Below, piece after piece: positions 9,836 to 20,464 of a stretch of 64,000 nt of DNA; positions within the stretch are counted from its first letter, which is position 1, and each line of letters opens with the position of its first letter. The notes under the pieces were generated by a model, which saw nothing but the letters and a program-made list of their open reading frames with translations, was not told where the DNA came from and did not search any database. A program made the translations under genes and the position numbers. Origin of the DNA: Limanda limanda (taxonomy: Eukaryota > Chordata > Actinopteri > Pleuronectiformes > Pleuronectidae); contig NC_083645.1 of the NCBI RefSeq assembly GCF_963576545.1, positions 1,550,001 to 1,614,000 of the forward strand, in the 5' to 3' direction.

Positions 9836-12300
9836 TGAGACCATCACAAATAATTAGTGCCGATGTCTTTCACGCCAAAGGACAGAGGGGATGATGAGAA
9901 GTGTGGAGGGGATGTGAGATGCGATAAAACAGCGGGGGTCTCCGAGTGCCCTTCTTACCAAATGCCAACATGCTCATTCAATTTCTCCTTTTCCACTTTC
10001 CGTTTTGCCTTTTGTTTTCAGATTTACATCATCATTACTGCAGCTTTGTGTGGCTCCCACTGGGGGAATGAGGTATTCTGCCCATTGTCTTTCTGAGCCT
10101 AAGGATCATCTGAGTGCTCGCCTAAATGTATCTTTGTCTGAGACAATGCAAGTAAGACAACGCATAAACAAAGCTCTTTTACTAACTGCTGTTCCCCTAT
10201 AGCACAAGAAAAACAACAATACAGTTAAGGCTTGTGCCCTGCTTTCTCTGCTTTCTCGCATCTTAATTTATGGATGTTGGGTCTTACCCGCCTAGCCCTG
10301 TCCTCCAGCTTCCCCAAACACAAAGATGTCTGGAAGTGAATGTAGGCCAGGGAGATGCAGGGCTACGGGGCACAAAAGGCATTGGTGGGTGGATGAATGA
10401 AGGGCAGGGAGATTTTTTTTCTCCACAGCCTTAAAACACCAACAACCTCCGACCGAACGCTTTCCCGCGCCCACACATACGTTTGCATACTAATTAGGTC
10501 AAACGTCTGCCTCCTTGGAAGACAGAGCAGGCGACTGTCTGTCCTTTTGTTTCACCACCCCTCTTATATATTCCTCAAAAACATTATGAATGGATGAATA
10601 AATGTCCTTTTTGGGTGTAGCCAGGCATGCTCTGCATATAACAGGAAAATATAATAGGTGACAAACATCACTGTTGTTAGGGAGTTTGTTCTATTTTTTG
10701 TTCAAGTTTATAGATCAAGAAAAAACTGCACATTTTTCTTCAATATTTCATTGTTGGCTCTTTTCAATTCAAACTTTCTCCTGCATTCTCTTATTTGATG
10801 CTGGGGCCTAGAGGAGCCATCTTTTTTGTTTTTAAACCCTTGACTTGATTCTAACACAAACTGTGAAATCAACTGGGAACTATAGTCTTCTAAATCAATG
10901 AAAATATTGACATTTGTCAGAATTTAGAAATATACATTGAAAGTTAGAGTTTACCTTATTCTGTACTTTTTCATGATGACTATTATTTTTAACTGAAGAT
11001 TCTGACAAAGAGTGGAGTGTAATTCTTTAGTATAAACACATTTTCATGTGTCTCTTGCATTACTTCCTGTCTTAGGCATGTCATGCATGGCTTTTATTAA
11101 GAGCACCATGCTAAAACTATTAGTCTCAAACAACATCGATGCAGTTAAGCTATAAATCAAGGGTTCCAGTGTCCTCCAGCTTGTTTAAGTGACAACAGGT
11201 GCTTCTATGAGGGGGAGCCGCCTTCAAAGTGGATCCCATGGTGTCCGTTGTGAATGTCCTTGATCTTTCTCTGGTCATCCTCTTACTGTTGCTCACTGAC
11301 CTTTGACCTCTTCCCTGCAGTGATAGGTTTTAGTCTGATATCTGATTTCAGTGTTCAGACAGTAGGTTCTGGAGCATGAGAGCAAACCCTGTCATCTACA
11401 AATGTACACAGACATAGTGATAAATAGTGCTCTTGGTTGTGATTGTGAAGACAAACTTCAGAGTGCATAATGCTCAGTTTGTGTTTGGTTTTTAAATTGT
11501 GAATTACAGTAAGTGCTACAATCAAGTAGGCTACTAAATTTAAGTTGAAAGGAGGTGGTGTGCATGGAGGATGGGATTCCAGAGTGTGAGGGGTTCACAT
11601 CCAATGTCTCATCTGTGGTGATTTTGGGCAACAGCACTTAAGTCAGGAGACTGTGAATTTGGTTTTATGTAAATGTACATGAGGTTACTGTGGACTTCTT
11701 TTTTTGAATCAAACCAGAGGCAGATCTTTCATGAACCAAAAACAAGTGCTGTTAGATTTTAAACTGAAGGCTGAGAACTTCCTCTCTGGTTAATTGCTGC
11801 CAACAGAACAGAATCGGCAGAACTTTGGACGATGGATTTCACCAGTTATGAAGTGACATGCATCACCATTTTGGAGGCTTCATTCTCAAAGTCAAGGGGA
11901 TGTCTTGAGTATCTGATTAATGTTTGAAAGGTCAATGTAAAACACACTTTCCAAGATATCAAAAGAGATAATCTAAATCTTATATTCAGGGCCACCATTC
12001 CCACCATGCGCATCGCACACTGTGTGTACGGCACCAAGTGGCGCAGGGGGCACCACATTTATAATGATTATAATAATCATTCATAATGATGAATTTGTGA
12101 GTGATTTAAAAGCCTAAGCGATAACAGATCTTGTTATCGCAAGACCAGAAGATGCACAGCTTCATACGGAATCCTGGCATTAAGTCTAGTACATAACCTG
12201 ACTTTTATCCAAGAAAATACAGGAAGTACACAAGAAACCTCTACAAGCAGCTCCGCAGCACAAATGCTCCCTGTGTGAACAATTGCGACACAGCCAGCTA
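9836..12300. other. Non-coding, AT-rich unique sequence
   Basis: I see no gene or classifiable repeat. The longest open frames are 60-80 residues without recognisable domains. Confidence 0.55.
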
Positions 12301-12304
12301 TCCG

Positions 12305-12620
12305 CGACGCCAGTGGCCCTGTGCGCTCTGGCTGGGCCAACACAGCTGGAGAGCTGCGGAGGCAGGCTGGGTGCTTTCCCCAGGTCTTGGTGGTGCTTTG
12401 GCCGGGCTGTGCACACTCTGGCTGGGCCAGTGGAGCTGTCCAGGGTTCCTGGGTTCCTGCGCCGGCTGTGTGAGCTACATGTCTTGGGCAGGAGAGCAGT
12501 GCAGGCGTCCTTGGTGGTTTCCCCCAGGCTAGGTGTTAATGCCGGGCTGTACGCACTGGGGCTGGACCAGTGGGGCTGTGCAGCCCATGGGGCAGTTGAA
12601 CTGTGCATGGCTCCCTGGGT
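12305..12620 (+). repeat. GC-rich imperfect tandem repeat (three diverged units)
   Basis: Variants of gctgtgcrcnctctggctgggccagtggag recur near 12321, 12409 and 12543, at irregular spacings of about 90 and 135 bases. Composition is far more GC-rich than the flanks. The 183-codon open frame through it is Gly/Ala/Leu/Trp-rich and looks like a by-product of the repeat. The family is unknown to me. Confidence 0.5.
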
Positions 12621-12693
12621 CCCTGCCCCGGACGGAAACGCAGACTTGTGCAACTGTAGAGCTTCTCGCAACTGCTGGAAATTGTCTTTTTCT

Positions 12694-12800
12694 TTTTTAT
12701 ATAGCACTTTTCTAGTCGTGATGACCACTCAAAACTCTTTTCAGTACAATTTTTACATTCATACAAGCGTGCATCTATGTGAAGCACTTTTCTATATGTG
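12694..12800 (-). mobile_element. SINE 3'-tail fragment (same family as the copy at 32234-32499)
   Basis: The sequence tatagcacttttctagtcg, then atgaccactcaaaactctttt and ttacattcatacaa, matches in order the 3' half of the SINE copy at 32234-32499 (tgcttttctagtctgatgatgaccactcaaagctc...cattcatacagtg). The tRNA-like head is absent. It is an old 5'-truncated copy on the minus strand. Confidence 0.6.
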
Positions 12801-13340
12801 CATAACAACACTGTCTTGTGCAAAATTTGTGTAGTTTACAAAGTAGAGTAACTTTCTTCTGTTTAGTGTGACTAACTGTATTATTGTTTTTAACTTATTT
12901 GTATTTATATTTATTTAATTTTAACAACAGTAGCAAGCAACATTAATGATTAAAATGTAATTCACTTTATTTTATTGAAGAATGTTGAACTTACAAATAC
13001 TTGTGAGTGTGACAAACAGTATGGTGTAATATATACTGTATCTGCAAAGTTTCGAGACATTTCTTTAGTTATGTCGGTGACTAATTAAACAGTAACAACT
13101 TACAAAATTACAACATTATACAAATAAATATTTATATAAGTATTTTTTATTTTATTTTAATTGATTTATATTTTTGGGGGTACACCAAAAAGCATTACAC
13201 CTAGGGCCAAATTGGCACCTGCTTATATTAATCAGAAAATTATTATTAAGTCACAACATGAAGACATCATGAGGGTAAACACTGAAACAAGTGGCACACA
13301 TGTCATGTCAGGGGAAATTCACTTGATTTCTACCCATGCT
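12801..13340. other. AT-rich unique sequence
   Basis: Nothing recognisable. Confidence 0.5.
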
Positions 13341-13344
13341 AGAA

Positions 13345-13730
13345 AGCACTTGTCTCAATGACTTGAGTTTCTCTGGCCAGCTCCCTAGGAAAAATGTTTG
13401 AATAATTCCCAAATGAGCTGCTCTGAGAACACAGCAGGAGATTTTCTCAACAGGATTCACTGCGAGCAAGTGGGTGTGATGATGACATTGATGACGGATG
13501 CGCAAATGAAAACAATGAATACAATAAAAATGTGATCTCTGCAGCAGAATGTACACGTCCTGCCACCCTCACCCGAAAGCTCTGGTGACATGTGTTTTTT
13601 TGTGAACGCGTGGTAGCTGAACATTTTCAGCTGCATCGTTTATATGTGAAAGACAATTTCCGGAGAAAGGCCAGACTTTACTGTGCAGACATTCTTGGTA
13701 GTTTATCTCTTAAAACGGTTATTACCACTT
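13345..13730. mobile_element. Decayed MITE copy, related to 44082-44535
   Basis: Collinear matches link this stretch to the MITE at 44.1 kb: aaaaatgtgatctctgcagc, then cgtcctgcc, then tgtgaacgcg, then gtgaaagacaatttccggagaaag. The order is the same and so is the relative orientation. The terminal TTTCAGACATG ends are not preserved. The 87-codon open frame at 13592 lies within it and is not a gene. Confidence 0.55.
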
Positions 13731-15585
13731 ACAATTTAGACATACGTTCAGTAGATTGCCTCTTCCAGCAGCCGCAACACGGCAGCAGTGGCTACGATGT
13801 AATCTTATGGGACAACTTCAATGGTTTTCAAGTCTGGATTAAGGTCCTCTCTTAGAGCTTTGAGTAGTTATCCTGGCCATCTTTGTATTAGGTTGCATAC
13901 ATTATAGCTGTACAATGTAGATTAAGCTACAAATTCACCTTCCGTCCTCCCATCCCCCCTGCTGCCCTTAACAACAGTGTGTTTTAAATTCTAGCAGTGT
14001 GGCCACGCTCTTCCTTATCAGCAAGGAAGTTTTTCAACTGACTCGACATCTTGTTCCCTGACTTTCCCAGGGATCAGATTAGGGTGGCTGCAGCGATAAC
14101 AAGCAGAATCCAATTCGCATTAACATAGCTCAGAATCATGTGGGAAAGCAGAGTGTTGGGGGAACAAATTCCTGCATGTCTCGCTGCATGTCTTCCAGGA
14201 CCCTCTGTTTAATTGCATTATTGTTAACGAAGTGCTGATGCAATTACAGGAAAGAGGCCCTCTTTCTCTTTTTTCTCATGAGAGTCACGTTAGTTCCAGG
14301 TCGAACTGGGATCATGAAATCACGGAACACTCAATCTACCCCCGCTCGTCTTCTTTCAAACCCATTTACTGTTTGTCTTTGACGTCTGTGTTCCTGCACG
14401 CTGCATGACGCCCTCCATCACCCTCTATCACCATCCATCATGTGATAACGTCAGGATGGCGCAACAAGGCCTGCAGAATCTGTGTGTGTGGGTTTTGTGC
14501 TGTGAAGTTGTGGTGATTATTTGTTTATTTTGTTGTTAGAGGTGCAGCCTCACTTCCTGGATTATAGAGAATGTTATCATATCGAGCATGAATATTCATG
14601 AGCCGAGGATCTGAGAGAGAGTGTGAGAGACGTTTACTGTCAATGCATGGGTTAATTCTGATTCTGCCTCTGTAATGCTGACAGCTCTAAAGTGCAACAT
14701 ACGAATCAGCCGATGCATTGGTGGACTGATTCATCAGCCCTGGTACACCTCACATGGACAATCTACGGTAAGCAACATGTGACATAAAGCAGAGCCACAG
14801 CCCACATATTTACATGGTTCAATGTGTTAAGATGCCAGGTTTTATCCTGTTAAGATGCAATGAATTCCTTTTTAAATATGTAAATGTTTTCCTTGTTTCT
14901 AAACAAGAAACTACACTTTGTATTGATATATAAACATATAATAGTTTAACCAGCTGGAAACGGGTCTCTTTACTGAAAAAATGTGACATTTTCCCTAGGT
15001 TTGTGTCAAATCCTCATAACATGCTGGTTACTTTAACAAACTGCCTGTTCTTTGTGCTTCTCCTGAGAGGAATTGACTTTAAGACGCTGCATCACTTGCT
15101 TTCAGGCTCAAAACTGGCAGCAAATCCATGAAAAGTGCTCCTCTTCACTTTCTCAGAACTGGATTTACTCTGGTTTGTTCTGGAGCTTTCTTTGAGAGGG
15201 GGTTTAGCTAATTCTGGCCCATTGAACTACACAGCTGAAAGGATCAGCAAAACAGGCGGTCCCCTCGGTTTTTTCACTCACCAGTACAATATGAGTGTTT
15301 TATGTTCTCTATTGAAGCACCCAGGGTCCCACTGTCTACACAGCTTCTAAATCTGCACTGTTATGGTGATAAGAGGGTTTGTTATTTAATACACTGCCTG
15401 GTATTGTTTTTATCCTTATTCCTTATCAGAGGTCAGCATTAACCTGATAATTTAATGTTTTTTTATGAAGCCTTAGCTGTATCCCTTTATCTCAGTCATA
15501 ACTCAGTCAAATCAGAACTTTAAGTCATTACCTACTAATTCCACAAATGCCTTTGTCTGTCTGCCTGTCTGTCTGTGGAAGACAT
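13731..15585. other. Unique sequence, including a possible conserved non-coding element
   Basis: No gene was found. The segment 14040-14270 is rich in homeodomain-like TAAT cores and has a texture typical of vertebrate enhancers (tttaattgcattattgtt, gatgcaattacagg). This is an inference from motif density only; see findings. Confidence 0.4.
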
Positions 15586-15589
15586 ATCT

Positions 15590-15945
15590 CGCAAAACTGA
15601 TCATCTAATCAACTCCATGTGTATTGCAAATCGCTCAGAGAGGTGCAGTGCTGAGTGATGTGCAATTTGTACACAGGATACAAAAATTTAATAAACAGGC
15701 GACCAGACACTTGGATGACACCACATGATCATCATCAAGGCATTTTATGTTTTTTCAGTTGTTGTTTTTTTACTTGTGAAGAAGGGGGTCCCATGTACTT
15801 CAATTGTTATGGATTTGGCTGTTTATCCTTAGACTCCAAAAGTGTTTTGTGGACTCAAATAGTTCACTTCACCCACCCCTCCATCTGCATTGTGTTGAGT
15901 AGATCATGAGTGAATTTCCATTTTTGGGTGAACTATCCCTTTAAG
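15590..15945 (+). mobile_element. Probable non-autonomous DNA-transposon remnant with a fish-common terminus
   Basis: The stretch ends tttttgggtgaactatccctttaag (15920-15944), which I recognise as a very common teleost repeat terminus. Upstream, cttcacccacccctccatctgcattgtgttgagtagatcatgagtgaa fits the body of that repeat. A matching opposite terminus was not located, so the superfamily is not assigned and the left boundary is approximate. Confidence 0.45.
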
Positions 15946-15949
15946 TGTT

Positions 15950-18480
15950 AAACCACGGGGTAGTTCCACTATCATTACTTTGATAGTTATAATGTAAACT
16001 GTCTCCCTTGTATGCCTGGAACATCACTAATCTTTATCTATACACATATCATGCATCAAACACCTTCCATTTTAGATAAATGGTTGTGATTGGCCCCACT
16101 AACCTGGTCTTCATGCTGCTTTTGTACTTGCCTTTGAAATTGGAAAACTTTGTCAATCTAAAATAAGTAAATCAGATGGGTCCAATGTGGTCTCTGAATG
16201 ACAAAGAAAATTATTTTACAAGGTTGATAACAGACTGCAAATTCAAAAATGTTATCAAGTCTGTTTCTGATCTAACAGGTACTGAGCAAAGACATAAAGA
16301 TGGACAACAAATTTTGGAACCAGAGAGACAGAGTCTTTGCGATAAAGATCATGGAGTGAAGCTCCGGAACCAGTGATACAAGCACTTGACCAATTGCGAG
16401 TCAGTCTCAGCCATCTCGTCCACCATGATTTGATAGATTTGCATCAAACTTTTGGTATTGTCACTAAACCTGTTAGTAAGCCTGAAGTCTTAAACAAAGG
16501 CAATGGTAATCAAATCCAAGGCTCCTGAGGGTTTATAGGATTTATGAAGTGTTGACTCCAGTAAGATTTTCCCATGTGGTCATAAGACTAGAAGCTGGAG
16601 GTGTGAACGTACCCTCAATTAAGAACTTGGGAGCGCAGTCTGAACTCAAAGGTGCGTCTTTAGGTTTAGCTTAAAGGACAAACAGATCCTTTTTTCATCA
16701 TGGCTTTGCATAGCAGCTGCAAAATGTGAGCAGCATTATCTCCACATTACTCTGCTCGTCTCCATCAGCAGGAAGCCCTGTGTGTTAACAGCTGCTCATG
16801 GAGACTAGCTATAAACAGACCTCATCTTAAAGGAGGAATTTGGGACAACCTCCCCGCCCTCGCATCATTTTCTCATTTACTCCCATTTTCTTTCTCTACT
16901 CTACTCATTTTAGGCTCCAGGAAACCCCTTATCATCCATCTCACCTTTCCTAATTTGCCTCTCTTCATTCCACAGCCACACACACACACACAAATTGCCT
17001 CTACACTGCAAAATCAACACAAGTTCACAGTTCTGCGGGGAAAAGACACATTTCTGCCCTTTAAATGCTGTCTCTCTCTCTGTGTCTCATGGGTTTATAC
17101 AAAGCTGGGGAGGGTTTGCGTGTCAGTGACAGGGCCCAGTGTGAGTATTTATATATCTCTTTTATGAGTCATGGCAGAGGAATCACATTAGCCATGGCTG
17201 TACTGTCAGCACTGGACTCCACAGGGTCCTGTCTCTCTCCTGTGCTCCCATCCCTCTCTTTCTGTCTCTGTATTTAAAACTAGCCAGGTCCCCTCATTTT
17301 AATCTGTGGAGATTTGGGGAGAAGTCATGAAATATTTTCAGCTCCAGATGTCTCTAAATAAGCGTTATGGCATGGCAGTTGGCTAATGGTGTGTCATATC
17401 CTGCCAAGGCTAGGTAGCCTGTGTAAGCAGCCGGGGGTGGAGGGGGTTTGTTTGGGGACTGGCTCAAAAGAGCTACGGAGGATTATTACCCACAAGCGCT
17501 GGGAAATAGCTCCAGTGATGCTTTGGGCTCTGTGGCACCACTGGGAACCCTTGATGTGGAGCACATAGCTGCTAGATGACTGTACGACTAGAGTTTTGGG
17601 TGAGAGAGGAACCATTCCAACATTTTGGGAATAGTCCTCTAGTTTGCTGTCTTACCCACAGCCAGACCATAAAAACAACATCGGTTTGATCTCAGGTATG
17701 TCAAATACAGAGAAGAACAGGTCTGTTTAACTCAAAGAGCGGAAGTGGTCCAGTTAGGGAATTGTTTATGGGGATGAAAGCTCACCTGGTTAATGCTTTT
17801 GATGTTTTTTCTTCTAGAGAAAGAAAAGCCCCTGAAACAGTTATCACCTATCACATGTCATATTGTTGGGTGTTGCAGAGCTGTCGTAAACAAATTCTTT
17901 CCTTTTTTCAGCAATGAATCAAATTAAAATTGAAACATACTTTGATGAAGCCATTTTTATGCTTGTTTAATCTAGTGCTTTTTCAGTCTTAACTTTGCTT
18001 TCCCTCTTGTTGTAGACTTTCACTACGGATGGAAATCTGGCCCCATGACAACAACCAAGACTGTCTTACCAAGAAAACCAATCACGACAGTCATTTCAGC
18101 AAATGGCCTAAAACGGCATATGTTCGTTTAAGTTAAAGAGCCCTCCAGCTGCCACAGGAATTATGTCTTAACCATTTGGAGCAAATGAGGAGGTATATGC
18201 CGTTACTTTTGAGCACCAAAGTCTACAGAGAGATGGGCCAAAACAGTCATTGAAGGTTTATTTTAACCATGTGATCATTCTTGAGCCAAAATCAAAAAAT
18301 AATTTAAACCCAAACTTTCGAGGAATATGGTTTCTTTAGGTCTGTTTTCTTTTATTAAGTTTATTATAATTCATTTCATCTATATCTTGTCGTTGAGAGA
18401 ATATCTGTACAAAGCTCACACTTAACCATCGGTCACTGTCTGTTTCTACTGTGAGAGTACTCATAAGGTAGACAGCCATA
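15950..18480. other. Unique non-coding sequence
   Basis: A short CA run lies at 16978-16992. I see no gene or classifiable repeat. Open frames are at most about 75 residues. Confidence 0.5.
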
Positions 18481-18496
18481 ATAATGCCTCAGTAGC

Positions 18497-18808
18497 ATGG
18501 GTGCCCGAGCCTTCAGCTCCTCAGCACCCAGGCTCTGGAACTCCCTCCCCCCACACATAAGACAATCAGACTCCATCACATCATTCAAGTCCCAACTCAA
18601 AACTCACCTGTTCAAACTGGCATACTCTCTATAACTGGACCCTGTGCACTTCACTTGTTTTTATTTTTGAAGTTCTGTTTTAATGTTGTTTCTATCTTTT
18701 ATGCTTTTATCTTTTTATCTTGTATTATTTTAATGTAAGGTGACCTCTGGTGTTTTGAAAGGCGCCTCCAAATAAAATGTATTATTATTATTATTATTAT
18801 TATTATAA
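18497..18808 (+). mobile_element. 5'-truncated L2/CR1-type LINE, 3' end with ATT tail
   Basis: The frame from 18500 reads GARAFSSSAPRLWNSLPPHI and continues to a stop at 18632-18634, matching the conserved C-terminal block (APRLWNSLP...) of fish L2/CR1-superfamily reverse-transcriptase proteins. A 3' UTR of about 145 bases follows (aggtgacctctggtgttttgaaaggcgcc, then aataaaatgt) and ends in an ATT trinucleotide tail (about 18779-18806). Only the last 44 codons survive, so this is a typical heavily 5'-truncated copy. Confidence 0.8.
18500..18634 (+). pseudogene. L2/CR1-type LINE ORF2 C-terminal remnant
   Basis: There are 44 codons plus a TAA stop, with the APRLWNSLPPHIR motif and the LKTHLFKLAY ending intact. 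There is no start codon, and RT is absent because of truncation. The lack of internal stops suggests a moderately young insertion. Confidence 0.75.
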
Positions 18809-20090
18809 ACAGCCCTGTGTCCCGTGGTCAGTTAGTCTTTCCTAGTGGGACAGAGGTAACTGGGATCTACATGTGTTATGTTATGGTATAACACAAGCTT
18901 GTATTTAGGATTAGCTGCCCAATAAAATCTCTAACATGTATGGATTTGATGTCGTCCCATAAGAAGTAGACTGATTTGCACATGTAGTATGACGTTAAAT
19001 GTGGTCACAAGGGTCGTGTGATCTTCTCCTAGCTGCATTACGATTAATAAATCACTGCTTAGTGTATTGACTTTTTTCCAACAGTTCTTAAATTGTAATG
19101 TTCCATAAACCTAACATTGTGGTTCTTGGTCCTTAATCCAATCAACCCTTAACCATAACACAGTTGAAAGAGGAAACAGATTTGTCCTTCCAACAGTGAT
19201 GTTTCCCTTCTTTTTGACTGGAATTTAGTGGGCTTGTTGCAGTGCCAGCTTTTCATCACATGACTTATATTCTTTATTAAGGGTCACATGATGACACATG
19301 ATTAAGTCCAACATCCAACAGGCTTCAGGTTGTGGAAAGTCTGTCCAAACTTTCCACAACCTTTTTTTGTCAGCCCATAAGTGGAATTATTTGTAGCAAT
19401 TTCATCACCATCAAAATATCAGAAGTTACTCGGATAAAAAAGTATCAACTGATATAACTGATATAAACCCTTCACTTTCCTTTAATGTGTGGTGTACACC
19501 AGCGGATAAATACCATTCTATTATTTAAAATAAATACAAAGTCAAAAAACAATGCAGCACTCCTTAGTTTCCGGACAGAGTGCTTAGAGCTGTACTAAAT
19601 CAGTCTCAATTTCATGGTTATTATATAAGATAAACATTCTGAGAGAACTGTCTCTTTTCATTCTCCTTGCTAAATAAACGTGGTTCTTGTTGTGCAGAGC
19701 AAAACATAGACTCTGATAATCTCTGTGGATAATCTTTGATTTTAATTGGATAATTTAATAACTGTCAGGCAAAGATTTTGAGATCCACTTGTTTTGATTG
19801 CTTTTTGATAGTTAGCTTTGACTGTCAATGTTAATTCAAGATTTGAGAGCATGGGCACACAAATGCACTTGTCAGACTCTTTTTGAGCAGTTGATCAAAT
19901 AATAAAACTATCACAAAGAAATGTAAAAAGCATCATGCTCTAGACTGTAGTTTTTGTTGAAGACTCTGTCCTCAGTACTTCTTCTATTAATTTGAGTTAC
20001 GCAAACCGGAGGGAGGGACATTGTGCAGTTTAATGGTTTACTGTGAGACATTATGGAACTGAGTTAATTTCAATATGACATTAGTCTTAC
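18809..20090. other. Unique non-coding sequence with one stem-loop
   Basis: The only structured feature I see is the perfect inverted repeat at 19327-19362. No gene. Confidence 0.5.
19327..19368 (+). repeat. Perfect 14-bp stem-loop followed by T tract
   Basis: AGGTTGTGGAAAGT (19327-19340) and ACTTTCCACAACCT (19349-19362) are exact reverse complements around an 8-base loop. A run of T follows directly. The layout resembles a hairpin-plus-U terminator or a short structured RNA 3' end, but no transcript is evident. Confidence 0.7.
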
Positions 20091-20095
20091 CTGTC

Positions 20096-20460
20096 CTCCA
20101 TCCATCCACCCATCCAACCCATTGGATCTTTCATTTCTCAGGAATGGAAAGACAAATTACCCAACCGAGTTTGAAAGAGCATGCGAAATGCTGATATATG
20201 ATCCCTCCAGCAAGTTGAGGGTATGCCATCAGGTGTCATCCCAGTTGGGCACGCCCGAAAAACCGCCATTCAAAGGTGATAAGAAGGGATCCTCCAGGTG
20301 CACCCTCCAGATGTCTGAACTCCTCAACCCATCTATAGGGCTGAGCCAACCTGAACAGGAAGTTAACTTCGGCCACTTATGTCTAGGATATTATTCTTTT
20401 GGTCAATACCCAAAGCCAATAACCATAACTTAGGTCAGAAACATACACTGGTACGGCTCA
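20096..20460 (-). mobile_element. Second decayed RTE-type LINE 3' fragment
   Basis: On the minus strand the copy ends in a degenerate GGAT tail (20096-20118). It follows the same template as the copy at 7706-8240: cagttgggcacgcccgaaaa parallels ccagttgggtgtgcccaaaa, and attcttttggtcaatacccaaagcc parallels the ttttgcccacttactacccaagctcataacc stretch near 8030. It is more decayed than that copy. The + strand open frame at 20122-20433 is antisense and not a gene. Confidence 0.65.
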
Positions 20461-20464
20461 GCCC

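Noticed and set aside
12283..12834. 183-codon open frame
   Set aside because: It spans a GC-rich tandem repeat and a SINE tail; composition explains its openness.
20122..20433. 103-codon + strand open frame
   Set aside because: It lies antisense within a decayed RTE-type LINE fragment.
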